From Cacajao melanocephalus (lineage: Eukaryota > Chordata > Mammalia > Primates > Pitheciidae), in assembly GCA_963573385.1 (NCBI GenBank), contig CAUYLG010048155.1, forward strand, positions 1-64,000: a DNA stretch of 64,000 nt. The letters are read 5' to 3'. Made by a program: the position numbers and the translations under genes. The notes beneath the pieces are model-generated. The model was not told the DNA's origin, searched no databases, and was given only the letters and a program-made list of their open reading frames with translations. Below, piece after piece: positions 12,641-25,480 of this stretch (positions are counted from its first letter, which is position 1; each line of letters opens with the position of its first letter).

Positions 12641-13016
12641 ATTTTTGGAGGGCAGAGAAGATGATATGCTCTCATTACCATCTAGATAATAGAAGATTAC
12701 ATCATAAATGGTAACAAATATTAGATGAATGAAAGAGAGGAGTATAACCATATGCTGCATCTAGATAGATAAATGGGGAAAATAGGATCTTTCCTACTTT
12801 CTAAATTATAATAAGCATCTCAGTTTATGGGAAGCTGGTTAAAAGAGACAAATTATGTCCATACTGCCCTGCTCCCTTATTGTTCTTGGGGGAGGGAGAA
12901 TATGGACTGTTGATTTTTGTTTGTGTTTTTGGACAGGTAGAATACTTACGTTTGTTCTCAAAAACAATTTTCTTATAAAATTGAACCATATGACTCACAC
13001 TAGAAAATGGGATTGC

Positions 13017-13335
<319 letters not shown>

Positions 13336-13610
13336 TCAGCCGGCTCCCTGAGGCCCCAGTTAGCCACATCAAAAAGCCAGAACTTAGGATTTCTTAAGTG
13401 AGACAATAAATACACCTTATAATAAGCAATCTGCCACTTTTTGGAGCATCCTAACTGATAGAGACAGGATGGATGGAAGAAGCATTGTGAAGGTGAAGTT
13501 AAGGATGTGACGTCTTATTAGAGGAAGGGAGACAAGAAAAAAGTAAAGTTATAAACTGAGGTTTAACATCCTGAAGTTTGTTTTCTTGTAATTAAAACTT
13601 ATTTCTAATT

Positions 13611-13895
13611 TAGACAAGGTCTCACTCTGTTGCCCAGGCTAGCGGGCAGTGGTGTGATCATAGCTCATTGCAGCCTCAAACTCCTGAGCTCAAGTGATCC
13701 TTCCACCTTTGCCTCCCAAGTTGCTGGGACTATAGGTGTACACCACCATGCCCAGCTAATTTTTTAAAACAGTTTTTGTAAGATAAGGCCTCACTGTGTT
13801 ACCCAGGCTAGTCTCTAACTCCCATCATCAAGGGATCCTCCTGCCTCAGCCTCCCAAAACACTGGAATTACAGGCATGAGCCACGATGCCAGGCC
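13611..13895 (-). mobile_element. AluJ-like SINE, antisense
   Basis: It starts 'gacaaggtctcactctgttg' and ends 'gccacgatgccaggcc'. Many CpG-decay changes and 'gagctcaagtgatccttcc' indicate an old AluJ. Its poly-T is eroded. Confidence 0.95.
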
Positions 13896-14481
13896 TGATT
13901 CAGACTCTTAACTTTCCTCTTTGTTGTCCATGGCTGTTATCCATAGGCTCAGCAACTCATGCTTACAGAATAACTGGCATCACATCCACACACAGCTATG
14001 TCCGAAAACATACGGATCTTGGGACGTGCCCTCTTCTTTTGAGTCTCCGTTTTTATGAAGGAGAATCTTTCTTGGAAGTCCTTTAACAGACTTTCTTTTT
14101 TAAGCTTTAATGGCCAGAATTAGGTTACATGGCCATGTAGGTGGCTGGCTCTGCCATCAAAAAAGCTTCTTGCCTATAGTCATTTAATAGCTCCCCAACA
14201 GCTCCCCTTCCTCAAGTATTAATACACGTTAGTCCCCCACACTGCTGCCAGATTTTTCTTCCTAAAACACAGATCTCATCTGGTAATTCCACTGCTTAAA
14301 TTGTTGAGAACTTGCCTTTGAATATTACTTTCCCATCCCAGATCACTCTGCACAGTCCCTGCGTAATGTCAGTCCTCAGTGAAGATGGACTGAATTTTAG
14401 TACTTTTAATTGCAAGATATTTACAAACACATTTGAGATCACTTATTGAGAGTTTTTTTCAGGTTTCAGAAAACAGACTGT

Positions 14482-14595
14482 GCCAGATGTGGTAGCACAT
14501 GCTTGTAGTCCCAGCTACTCCAGAGGCCGAAGTGGGAGGATTGCTTAAGACCAGCCTGGGGAAAATAGTGAAACCCCATCTCAAAAAAAGAAAAG
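14482..14595 (+). repeat. Free left Alu monomer (FLAM-like)
   Basis: A single monomer runs from 'gccagatgtggtagcacatg' through 'gaccagcctggggaaaatag' and 'accccatctc' into an A-rich tail. There is no second arm, consistent with a FLAM fossil or truncated Alu. Confidence 0.8.
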
Positions 14596-14599
14596 CCTT

Positions 14600-15475
14600 C
14601 AGATGACTATAAATGATGTATTTGTTGAGCAAATATGCTTCACTTCTTATGTGCCAGGCACTGTACTTGGTGTACAGAGGTCCCCCACCCCCAGGCCACA
14701 GGTAGGTACTGGTTAGAAACACGTGAAGAACTGGGCTGCTCATCAGGAGGCGAGCAGCTGGTGAGCATTTCCCACTGAGCTCCGCCTCCTGTCAGCTCAG
14801 CGGCAGCATTAGATTCTCATAGGAGCACCATCCCTATTGTGAACTGTGCATGCACGGGATCTAGTTGTGTGCTCCTTATGAGAACCTAATGCCTGATGAT
14901 CTGAGGTGGAACAGTTTCATCCTGAAACTGCCCTTCCCCCTCACTCCTGTGGAAAAGTTGTCTTCCATAAGCCAGTCCCTGGTGCCAGAATGGTTGCCAC
15001 TGGTGTATAGCATTAAACAAAACAGACAGGATTGTTTTCATGGAGACTGTCATCTAGAAGGGAAGACTTATTAAAGTGAACAAGTAACTGTAAGTGTCAT
15101 AGTGTTAAGAAAGGAAAAGGGGGGATGCAAGTCAATAACAGGAATATCAACCTACTCTGAAGGTGAGCCTCCCCCAAAGAAGTGGTGTTTAAGTGAGAGC
15201 TGAATAAATCTGAGCTAGGTGCAGAAGCAATGTGTGAGAGCCAGCTATGTGGAGAATGGATGGAGGGCCCAGAGTCGATGGCTGGAGACTAGGTCAGAGG
15301 GAATTGCTGTAATCCAGATAAGAGATAGTGGTAGCTTGGGCCAGAGTTGAAGCAGTGGGAAAAGAGAGAAAGTAGAGAACGTGGTATGTGATTGTATGTG
15401 GGGAAGAAGACATGGCTCTTGAGTTACTGACTTGAGCAGACAGATGAGTCTCTTGTTTCCTGAAAAAAGGACCAC
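14600..15475 (-). repeat. L2 LINE, antisense, split by MER1
   Basis: The left piece (14610-14674) has the antisense L2 end 'gtgccaggcactgtacttgg'. The right piece (15003-15475) continues with 'aaaacagacagga', 'tgtggagaatggatggag', 'attgctgtaatccagataag' and 'agatagtggtagcttg'. These are antisense L2 ORF2 C-terminal sequence. It is too decayed to encode protein. Confidence 0.8.
14675..15002 (+). mobile_element. MER1-type hAT-Charlie DNA transposon
   Basis: It spans from 'cagaggtcccccacccccag' to 'gtgccagaatggttgccact'. Internal sequences are 'tgagctccgcctcctgtcag', 'gcagcattagattctcatag', 'cctaatgcctgatgatctga' and 'ggtggaacagtttcatcctg', matching the MER1 consensus almost end to end. Terminal inverted repeats are visible. 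The flanks carry gtgtacag and gtgtatag, a likely 8-bp target duplication. It is non-autonomous, nested in L2. Confidence 0.9.
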
Positions 15476-16009
15476 TGCTTGATTAGAAAAAGAGGAGCCA
15501 GAAAAAAAGTTTAAAATACCATGTCAGCAGCTACCTAGCCAACCACTTGGAGAACTAGAAGGTTGTTTAGGATATTGCCATTGCCCCAAGAGTACTGTGT
15601 CATCCCGATGATGTATCTTCTGCCTGTCTCTGCCTCTCTGTTTCTCTTGTCATTACCAGCTGGATATAATGCTGTTAACTTTTTGGCTAATATTTACGTG
15701 GCTTTCTTGACTTTGTGGCTCTAACATATTGTTTTCTCTCTGGTCCTTGATTTCAGTGGTCCTATCCTATTTGTACCCTTCTCTTTGTGTTGTATATTGT
15801 CCCAAGAGAGGAGCTTACAGGGTGAGTTAGATAATATCTAATATAGAAGGCCTCATGGGCTTTCTTCTGCCAAATTGCCTCATGCCAAGTTCACACGGCC
15901 TATAGGTCAGATATCTTTTTTCCATTAAGCCATGTGACCCAAAACATGACAACTTTTATTTGTGCAATAATTTTTTTTTTAGTGTTAACTCTGTGCCGAA
16001 TGATATGCT

Positions 16010-16230
16010 AAGCCATGGAAAGAACATGTGCTTTGGAGTTATTAAAACTTTGATCTGGATTCCAGATTTCCCATTCACCTAATATAGGAACATAGGTCAA
16101 AAATTATTAAGTTCTCTGTGCCTTGATTTCCTCATCAATAAAATGGATACAGCATATCTTGAGTTGTTCTGAGGATTAAATGAAGTCATTCAAATAAAGG
16201 ACTTAGTTTACTTCTAGCTTATCATTAGCG
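16010..16230 (+). repeat. MIR SINE
   Basis: The sense MIR order is visible: 'catgtgctttggagttatta', 'tgatctggattccagat', 'taagttctctgtgccttgat', 'ttcctcatcaataaaatgga', 'ttctgaggattaaatgaa'. Confidence 0.85.
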
Positions 16231-16249
16231 GTGTTGGTAAGAGAGGGGG

Positions 16250-16345
16250 CAGTGGTGGTGGTGGTGGTGGTGACGATGGTACTGGTGGTGGTAGTAAGAG
16301 AAGTGGTGGTGGTAATGGTGATGGTAGTAAGAGCAGTAGCATTGG
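16250..16345. repeat. Imperfect (TGG)n / minisatellite tract
   Basis: TGG/GGT triplets are interspersed with two copies of 'ggtagtaagag'. It is simple sequence of the kind prone to length variation. Confidence 0.9.
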
Positions 16346-17054
16346 TTGTGGTAATAACAACAAAGGAAGTCACTGAGTCAATGAGAATGGTGTGGTAGAA
16401 ATGGAGGTAAATAGTTTTTGATCATGACAGTTGTGGGGTGGCGGTAGTAGATTATGTGAAAAAAAAAAAGAACCCTGCTATTAGCTGCAGATTACTCAGA
16501 AGGGCCGTGGATAAGAAAGACATTCAAAGCTTCAAGGACTGTCCAGTACAAAGGAATTTTAAATGTGGTTGGGCTCCATTGTTAGGAAACAAATCACTAT
16601 GCTCACTTAAACTTGGACCTTGGGGAGTATATTTTATGAGTTCAGTACTGAATTACTTTCACAGTTCAAGAACAGTGGCAAAGTGACTTAAAAGTGCACA
16701 ACAGTTATCTAACTATTTCATAAAGTCAATTTAAGGGTAGAAAGTTTATATTAAAATGACAAGAACAGTGCTCACCTGCATGTACTTTAAGAGCAAGTTA
16801 CAGCCTCACTTCTCGGCCAGCGTGCATTATGGTCATTCAGTTATATCCTCTGAGTATTTTTGTCTTTTTGAAAGAACAAATTCATCTCAAAGTATAGTTT
16901 TGGTCTGTGTAACAAATTGTGTTGCTTAAAAGGTTTGAAACTGAATTCAGAACTCAGTGTGAATTTTCTCTGTAATTATTTTGTACTTGTTTATTTGAAT
17001 AGCTTTTGTGAGTAAACCTGTTTTGAAAAAAGAGGTAGCAAATCAGTTTAAGAA

Positions 17055-17265
17055 ATTAATACAATAGCAATAATAGCCAACATTTGTTTAAAAGGCCTGA
17101 CGCTATGCTAGGATATTTATATATATTATCTCACTTAATCACAACAATCTTAAGATTGAGAGCCAGCCCAGCATTATCTTCATTTCACAGATAAAGAAAT
17201 GAAGACTCAGATTTTCCCATGCTCACACAACTGGCAAGTCAGTCTGTTACCAGAGCCGTTTTCAA
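17055..17265 (-). repeat. MIR SINE
   Basis: The antisense MIR order is visible: 'attatctcacttaatcacaa', 'attatcttcatttcacagat', 'aaagaaatgaagactcag', 'cacacaactggcaagtcag'. Confidence 0.8.
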
Positions 17266-17999
17266 CCAGATTGTTAATTGAGCAAGTTCTTTATATTCCT
17301 TCTCCCTCGATTGTTTAACAATAAGAGAGCTGAGTCACCATTTTATTAATATATCCCTAACCTACTACCATATTTTAAATCACATGCCTATTTTAGCTTT
17401 ATAGTTTGTGTCATTTTTAAACTAACTTTAAATGTAGAGAGTACATTTGGAATAATTAAAATGTTTTAAGTCTGTGATAGATCTTTGCAGATATACCATG
17501 GTATTGCTTTTTAGCACTTTTCTATCTTAGCTGTAGTCAATCTGTTGTTTTGAAAGAAGACCAACTTAATAAAAGTAAATCATGTTAAACTAATGATTCT
17601 ATAAAATTACTGGCTTACCCAGAAATAAAAGTTACTCATCTGAAAGAATACAAAACATTATGTATTCATTTAAAAACTTTCTCTGAGGTATGACTTTGTT
17701 CCAAATGGGCCTAGATCTGCATTTTTTATAGATGTTAAAGAGTTCATGTGTGTCTGAACGTAGTTATCTCTACCTGTTGAGAGGACCGGTGATTTTGAAG
17801 TTTCTTTATTCGTCTTTATAGTTCTGATACCTGGCAGTTTTTTAAAAAATTATACATGGGAATAAAGGTCTTTTGGTAAAGGATTTTTAGTCTATAAGGA
17901 ATAAGCTCTTTTTAAAATCCAGGATAAAAATCATGTTTTAAAAAAATATTATTTATTATTATTAAAAGCAACATGTCTTATTTAAAATATTCAGAAAAT

Positions 18000-19090
18000 G
18001 CATTCCAGAGACAGGTCAGAGTTCTGGAAATATAAATTGGGAGATTGCCAGTAGGTAAAATGGTATTTAAACAATATGACTGGAGTAGATTGCTTTGAAA
18101 TTAAGTGTAGATATAAGAGAGTTGATATTCAAGGGCAGCCTGGAACATACTGACATTTGGGGCTGAGGAGAGGAGGAGGAGGAAACACAAAACACTGAGA
18201 AGGAAAACCAAATAAGGGTGAAGTCCTGGAAGCCAAAGGAAGAAAGAATTTCAGGTAACAGAGAGTGACAACTGTGTCCAGTCTGCTGAGAAGTCAAGTA
18301 AGGTCAGAATTGTGAAATGACCATTGGATTTGGTAATGTGGAGGCTACTATGACCTCAAGAAGAAAACAGGGAATTTTAGTGCAGTGGCAGGGCCAAAAT
18401 ACCTGATTGGAATGAGTTCGAGAAAGAATAAGAGAGATTAGAAACTGTCATTGTAGGTGACTCTTTCAAGGGAGTTTGCTATAAAAGGAAAGAGAGGGTG
18501 AGGATGGAGGAGCACTTGAAACCAGGAGTTCAAGACTAGACTGGGCAATATAGTGAGACTCTATCTCTAAAAACTTTTTTTTTAATTAGCGAGGCATGAT
18601 GGCTCTCACCTGTTGTCCCAGCTTCTTGGGAGGCTGAGGCAGGAGGATCACTTGAACCCAAGAGTTCAAGACTACAGTGAGCTATGGTCATGCCACTGCA
18701 CACCAGCTTAGGTGACAGAGAAAGATATCTCTCTAAAAAAATAATGCAATGAAAGGAAGGAGAGAAATGAATTAGTAGTTAGAAGAGGAATAAGGGTTTG
18801 TTTTTTTAAGGTAAGAGAAATAGTATGTTTGTTTGTTAAAGAGAATAATCGAATAAAGTGGGGAGAAATTGGTATGTTAGAAAAAGATGAGTGAATTGTT
18901 GGAGCATTGTCCTTGAATGAGAGATTGTGAAGTCTAGATTGCAAGTGGAGGAGTTGGTCTTATTGGCTCGTGGACAGTTCATCGGTAGAAATGGAAGGGA
19001 AGGTAGATAGAGTCTACCGGTAAAGCGATGTAGGTGGAAAGACGTCAGCAGCGAAGGGAATTTGTAGAAGTTCTTGTTTCACTGGCTTAG
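18000..19090 (-). repeat. Long L2 LINE remnant, antisense, split by an Alu
   Basis: The minus strand preserves traces of the L2 reverse transcriptase region. A frame at 18067-18297 retains 'LPEILSSFGFQDFTLIWFS' and a Ser-Pro stretch resembling L2 pol. Plus-strand words typical of antisense L2 include 'tgaccattggatttggtaat' and 'ctttcaagggagtttgctat'. The 3' portion resumes at 18743 and reaches 'tttgtagaagttcttg' near 19076. Many stops are present, so it is dead. Confidence 0.75.
18503..18742 (+). mobile_element. 5'-truncated AluJ-like SINE, sense
   Basis: It begins within the left arm ('cttgaaaccaggagttcaag'), has the middle A/T linker at about 18570-18585, the right arm 'gtcccagcttcttgggaggc', and ends near 'ctctctaaaaaaataa'. 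It is old and diverged. Confidence 0.9.
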
Positions 19091-20477
19091 TAATTTATTT
19101 TCATTTCTTCTCTTGCAGTTTAAGAATTTAATAAAAGCTTTTTTTGAATCATACGGTATATTTAAACCACCTTCATAGAAATATTAAACCTTGATAGGAA
19201 ATGTATCATCAGCTTTTCTAAGTTATAAACTTTGGAGAATTTAAACTCCCAGAAATACCAGATTTTCTACTTCAATCCCTTTGATTCCAATTCCCTTTGA
19301 TATGTTCACCCAATCTGAACTTTCTAAAACCTTATTCTGCAGTTTTCTTCCTGATACGTTGTAACTGTGAGAAAGTCCATTTTACTTCTGTGAGCTTTCA
19401 CATTTAACTTGAGAAACCTCTGTTTTCCAGATACTTAACCAGTTTCTGAATTACTTAACCAGGTGCCAGCGTACTACATTTAATGTACCAAATAATGATT
19501 ACTGATTGCTGGTCAATCCATATTCTAATTGCTTTTCCCCTCAAGGTATTGTTCTCTTGGGGGAAATTGTCAGCTGTTCAATGTTTTGAGACCAGAAACA
19601 TTTAAAAATGCATTAAAACTTAAACTTGGAGCTTGGTAGAAACACATTTAGCTGGCTTTACTACTAGGTTCTAATCACTTCTTTTGTGTAATGAATATGA
19701 CTTCATTTTGCATTAAAGTCTGTTTTCTCAGACAGATGGATATAACCATTTTCTGAAAGTATTGCCACAATAACTGCTAATAATATAATCATAATTACTT
19801 CCTTGCATTTATATGCATGTGTCAATTCTACCCAATCAAACTATTCCCATGGAAAATATGTGTTATTACTATAAAATAGCAACATATTTTTGTTAGTACT
19901 TTCCATTTGAAGAAATCAATTTGGCTATCTTGATTGTCCAAAAATGCAAATATAACCAATCAGAATTATTAATAGTAATCTACGAATGACTAACAGGAGA
20001 GAAAAAAAGGAGACAAAAGAAAATTGACCTCTCAGAGGCTACTTTATTTCCTTTTATTAATAGCAGACCTTTCATAGTGAAAGCTTGTTTTGCTCAGGAT
20101 ATAGATAAAAGAAATAGTCTCTTAAAGTGGTAGCTTATGTATGGGTTATGGACACTTTAAAGTTTCTTATTATTTGGATTTCTATAGTAGTTTATAAATT
20201 AAAATGTCAGAACATTTACAAAGTATACATTAAGCAATATATTAGAGTACCTTAATCACCATTACTAGCAGCCAACTTTTGGTGTCGTAGTTTGTATTAG
20301 TTTGTGTTTTATTTGTGCTCTTAATGTTTCTTGTTCTTTCTTCTTCCCTGTTTGACCTAGTAGCTCCTCAACTACAAATGGGAACAAGTTACTCTTCTCT
20401 TCACAGTTGTTTGTTATTATATGTGTTCTCGAGTTCGTGATAGAAGGTGATTCAAAAATCATATGATGTAAAAGATG
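19091..20477. other. Unique AT-rich sequence
   Basis: A strong acceptor-like site ('cttctcttgcag' ending near 19120) lies here, but no matching donor or long frame follows. No repeat was recognised. Confidence 0.4.
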
Positions 20478-20816
20478 TACAGCTGACCCTCCATATCCAG
20501 GGGTTCTGCATCCATGGCTGCAACCAACCACAGATTAGAAATACTCACATTGAAATTCCATCTGAACTAAACATGTGCAGACTTTTTTTCTTGTTATTAT
20601 TTCTTAAACAATACAATATAACAACTATATAGCATTTACATTGTATTAGGTATTGGAAGTAAATTTAGAGGTGATTTAAAGTATATGGGAGGAGGTGCAT
20701 AAGTTATTTGCAAATACTGTATCATCTTATTTCAAGGACTGGAGCATGTTTGGATTTTGTTCATCTTGGGAGATCCTAGAACAATCCCCCATGGAGACTG
20801 AGAAACATCTATGTAG
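20478..20816. mobile_element. Tigger-family DNA transposon (non-autonomous)
   Basis: It begins TACAGCTGACCCTCCATATC, followed by 'ctgcatccatggctgcaacc' and 'aaacatgtgcagactttttt'. It then has 'ttaaacaatacaatataac', 'gcatttacattgtattaggt' and 'gatcctagaacaatccccca'. These match the human pogo/Tigger MITE whose ends read as ground 'ccctccatatccgcggg'. The exact subfamily is not assigned. Confidence 0.75.
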
Positions 20817-21930
20817 TCTTAGTGGATAAGTATAAATGAGGAAAACTGAAGCATTATATACATAGTTCAATATCATGAAACACAAAATAGGACTATTCAT
20901 TATTAAAAACCTGCTTAGTAATATTAGCACAGGAAAGTTGTGCATTTTAAACTATGAAGTACAGGGTTAGAGAAATCTCAATAGTCTCATTTACCATAAC
21001 AATTAGTAATATACTTCCCTTTATTCCCAATATACTAGTTGTTCATCCCTGTATTTTTTCATTCTTAACTTGCAGTGGATATTGTATACTTTGAAAATTA
21101 TGTGTTCAACCATAGGACTAAAATAATGAAACAAAACACTAAAGTACTTACTTCAACAATATTTTCATGCTTCTATATTTTCAAGTTTCTTGAAGTCGCC
21201 TTCAGAGCCAGTTTACAAAACACAAGAAGTCCCATTTACTTTATAGTTTTCCCTGACTGATCTGAAATGATTTTATGAGGTTCCTTTTTTATCAGGCCTC
21301 ACTCCAAAGGGCTTCTGACTGTTTCTAAAGTCAAATCTACTTTCAAGGGGAAAAATTTTTGCCACCATTGAAAACAAAGATGCTTCAGACCCTGAAGGCA
21401 ATTATAGAAAAATTGGCAGATTGTTCTGAGTAGAATCTGCGTGGCACCGTGGGAGTAATAAGAGTATAACTTCCCACAGAAACTTTCGAAGGGGTTTGTG
21501 GTTAATTAGGGTCTTCATGTGTTTAAAAATTCATTGCTGCTCTCTTGTCATGAGTCAAGAAAGTAGGTGGTTATTTTGTTTTTAATCCCTATTTTTTGCT
21601 GCTCTGTTTCTTTGGAGTGAGGACTATGCTATAATCATTTTTGAATGCAAGCCCCTCACACACTGTTTGGCACTCAGTAAGGGCCTTGTAAATCATGGTG
21701 AAATAAATTTCTGTTTTCTTGGCTGTCAGACTGAGAGGATAAATCCGTTCATTTTTACTTAATAATTACTTTCATTCAGGTTCTCCTATCTTACCATTGT
21801 AATGGCTATGGAATTCATTCTTTTCATATTTTTGAGGGTGCAGCTGTGGGAAAAAAAAAGTCAAAACTCAGCATTCCTGGAATTTACATTCTGCTGAAGG
21901 AAGACGATGATAAACTAAAGAAAGAAAATG

Positions 21931-22261
21931 CAGTCAGACGGCACTTAACGATGAAATACATTGTCAGGCGATTTCATTGTCATGCGAACATAATAGAGTT
22001 TACCTACACATACCTGGATGGGATAGCCTACTACACACGTAGACCATAGGTATAACCTGTTGCTCCTAGGCTGCAAACCTGCACAACATGTTACTATGCT
22101 GAATATTGTAGCCGATTGTAACACTATGGTAAGTATTTGTGTATCTAAATATATCTATACATAAAAAAGGCATAGTAAAAATTCAGTATCATCTTATGGG
22201 ATCACTATCATACATGCAGTCCTTCATTGACTAAAGTGTCATTCTGCAGCACATGACTGTA
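21931..22261 (+). mobile_element. MER2 (Tigger1 derivative), nearly complete
   Basis: It runs from 'cagtcagacggcacttaacg' through 'gtcaggcgatttcattgtca', 'gggatagcctactacacacg', 'tgttgctcctaggctgcaaa' and 'gtaagtatttgtgtatctaa' to 'cacatgactgta'. Both terminal inverted repeats are present. The open frame at 21846-22049 lies half inside it and is not a gene. Confidence 0.92.
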
Positions 22262-22283
22262 CATAGCATATTAGATGATAAAA

Positions 22284-23390
22284 AGTGCTAAGAAAAAAAA
22301 TACCACAGCAAGTTTCTGCTTCTGTGTGGCAGTGGAGTGGAGCTGGTGGCAGATCCACATTCCTACCGAGAGCAACCGGAATACCAGCAGAAACAAAGAT
22401 CATCCAAGCGCTGTGGAAACAGTGAGGACCAGAGGAACTTAAATTTTGGAGCACAGTCTGCCTGTCTGTAAGATGACGCTTGCAGCTGCCAAGGCGAGAG
22501 ACTGACAATCTGGGTTTGCCCAGGCAGAGGACTACCACTTTGGGCTAAGAAGCCAGCCACGTTTTGGCAGTTGTGTGGGGCTGGACTGGCACAAAGGGAA
22601 ATTTGAAGGGCCTCAGCACAGAGTCCATTTCCCCTTCATAAGATTTACTAAATCCTGAAACTGGATGGTGAGGGGTTGCACAAGAGACAAAGTCTATGCA
22701 GAAGACCTCTTTTTGCTGAGGAAATGATAATCTGCCAGACAATCAGTCGAAAACCCAGGAGGCCTATGCCCTCCCTAGGAAATAGAGCAAATCAAAATAG
22801 ACCCAATCTTACTAAAACCACAGCTTAACCTGGGGTTAGCTCAATCCCTGACTGGATTGAGGTTAGTAAGACATTTACCTTTTCTTTCCAGGAGAGGAAA
22901 ATGAATGAAGACAACAGCATCTGGGGCCTCCTATGTTTTTGTTTGTTTTTTGTATTTTGCTTTATTAATATATATAAAATGCAAAGTTTTCAATAAGACA
23001 CTGCTGGACATGCTAAGAGACAGGACATATGAACATACACACACACATCAACACGCACACAGGAAATAGTTATTTAGATCATCCAAATACTGGAGTTACT
23101 GGACATTTACTGCGAAATGCATATATTTCAGAAACTAGAGAACGAGAAAATGCATAAAAAGATGGAGTGCTTCACCCGATAATTAGAATCCATCAAAAGA
23201 ATCTAATGGAAATTCCGTAACTGAAAAATACAGAATATAAAATTAGCTGGATAAAATAGCAGCTTAGACAAGCAGAAAACAGGGTAGGGGAACTGGAAGA
23301 CTCTCAGAAAACATCCAAGCAGAAGCAGAGAGAAAAAAAAAAGATGCTGTGTATAGAAAAAGTATAATGGACATGCAATACAACAGAAAG
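22284..23390 (+). mobile_element. Old L1 LINE 5' region (5' UTR to pre-ORF1)
   Basis: The first part is unusually GC-rich ('gcagatccacattcctaccg', 'gctggactggcacaaaggga'). It passes into 'gcatctggggcctcctatg' and then an A-rich region ('ttactggacatttactgcga', 'cagaaactagagaacgagaa') ordered as in old L1 5' ends leading to ORF1. No intact ORF1 or ORF2 is visible. The three overlapping antisense frames at 22239-22742 are artefacts of this GC-rich UTR. The subfamily is inferred only as an old primate/mammalian L1. Confidence 0.65.
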
Positions 23391-23397
23391 GTTTAAC

Positions 23398-23666
23398 ACT
23401 GCATTGTCCAATAGAATTATAATGTGGAACTCATATGTTACTTAAACAGATGAAGTTAATTTTTAATAATTTATTTTACCCAATGTATTCAAAGTATTAT
23501 TTCAACATTAATTAATATGAAAATATTGACTAGGTACTCTCTTTTACTCAGGCAAAGTCTTCCAAATCAGTGTTCATTTTGCACTTCACCACATCTCATG
23601 TGGGACTAGCTGTTTCAAGTGCTCCATCGTCACCTGCCAATATGGCTACTATGTCGGACAGCTCAG
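23398..23666 (+). mobile_element. hAT-Charlie-type element (CTGTCCAATA ends)
   Basis: It starts 'gcattgtccaatagaattat' and ends 'tatgtcggacagctcag', which are inverted ends. Interior 'aatttattttacccaatgta' and 'cacatctcatgtgggactag' fit the non-autonomous human hAT family with this end sequence. Confidence 0.8.
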
Positions 23667-25196
23667 ATTTACATGTATGTAAGGAGAATCCCAGAAAGAA
23701 AGAGAAAACAAAAGGAGAGCCATATTTAATCTTTTTTAAAGATTCAGAAAAGGGATAGAGAGTGCCAGATACTGGTAGTGGCAAGCATGAGGGACGTACA
23801 GTTTTAAATGGAAAGATGAAGGCAAGCTTCCCCACAGGGTAGTGTTTGAGGATAGACGTAAAGGAGATGAGGAAGTGAATGAGCCTTACACATGAGTGCA
23901 GGAAGGAGTTTAAGGACGGGGACTCATGGCAGGAGTGTGCTGGCATATGCAGCAGCAAGGCGGGCATATTGTAGATGGATTAACTAGATTAGGTCAGAGA
24001 AGCAAAAGCAGGCCATATCATATAAAGCTTTTAAGTACTTTTTGAAGTTTATCTAGAGATAAAGAATATATCTGTATATTTTCATGTTCTGTATACTCAC
24101 TTCATCTTAAGGAGGGGGGATCTCAAGTCTTAAATATTAGCTTTGGTTTTTCTACTGCTGTTAATAAAAAAATAAAAATACTTCCTAAGAGAGACTGAAT
24201 GGTAAAGTCATATAATGCCTTTGTAAGTGCCATGTGAAAGGTCAGGGAAGGTTTGTGTGCGTGTGTTCTAAGGGTGATTTTCAAAAGTCCTTTTCCCCTA
24301 ATCAAGCTCTGTCAGCATAAAATATTTTAAAGAACAGCTTTTCCACACTGTGAATATAATATCTAGCAAGACCAATATAACTATTCATTTTCGGATTTCT
24401 CACATTTTGTTTTCTTTTTTAAAGATTGAAAATAACCACATTCAATTCGTAAGTTAAGCATAATTTTTTTATGACAAATGGCTCAGTCTTCATTATAAGT
24501 TAGGTAATGAGAAGGCATCTAGTTAGAAAGCTAGGGCATTTCTTCATCTCAAATGCAGATTTTAATACTGAGTAAGCCTGGGTATTATATATCATCTTCC
24601 TAATTAAAGGTATGAAAAATACAATTACTATGGCCAAGATGGAAAAATAAATAATAATAAATCTTTATTCATTGACGTTGGATGAGAGGTTTACTTATGG
24701 TAAAGGAACTACCTTAGAAAAGGAAAACAAACAGTAAGAAGGAAAGGTTGAGAAGTTTAAGGAATAGGTTTCTTCAGGGATTGATATTAGCTCTAGGCTT
24801 ACTTAACACTTTTACAAATAATCTGGAAAAAGGCAGTACTCAGTCAAATATCAGAGGTTTTAAAGAACGCTAAACTTTCTAGTAGGAAAGAATCAATAAA
24901 TTGGAGAGCTTCCTCAGGGAAGACCTTGCAGATCTGTGCAGGTGGGCAGATGAATGTTGAGATGGTAAGGATGTAGTGATGTATGTATGGCCATTGAGTT
25001 CCTATGCTTATGTATGTGTGTATGTAATTTTCAAGCAATGGCTTTTATCCTTTTTGAAAGATTTCCCAATTCCTTTGAGAATCTAAAGTTAAGAACCCTT
25101 TTCCCTAGAAAAAAAGCTCATAACCCCCACAATAGGAAGCCATGGTCTTGAATTAGCTAAAAATTTCAGAAGTAATTTTCTTCAATTCATTTATTT
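23667..25196. other. Unique sequence, no gene seen
   Basis: Purine-rich stretches at about 23680-23960 may be a further L2 trace. Short frames on both strands lack splice or codon support. Confidence 0.4.
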
Positions 25197-25480
25197 AGTG
25201 AACAAATAAATATTTATTGAGCTTCAGCTATAAACTCTGACCTGTATGAAGTGCTAGGAATACAGAGAGATAAAGACACACTTGGCCTCTGACCTGAAGC
25301 TGACCTAGGTTACAATTTGGGAGGAGCTAGATCAGCAAGTGTATGTACACTTATGCAGCAGTGTAATCACTGTTCCCACCTCTATGCCAAAGTGCTGTGT
25401 ATGTCTCTAGAGAGGCACTGGATTCAGACTGTGGAGGGAACCAAGGTTTTCAGAGGTGGCTTGCAAGAGAGCATCTAATT
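25197..25480 (-). repeat. L2 LINE 3'-end fragment
   Basis: Antisense L2 words are 'aataaatatttattgagctt' and 'gtgctaggaatacagagaga', followed by 'ggcctctgacct'. Confidence 0.7.

Noticed and set aside
22239..22742. Three antisense frames in a GC-rich stretch
   Set aside because: They fall inside the L1 5' region. GC-richness reduces stop frequency there.
24424..24450. Possible micro-exon between a TTTTTTAAAG acceptor and GTAAGT
   Set aside because: Only about 25 bases, with no corroboration. Such pairs arise often by chance.
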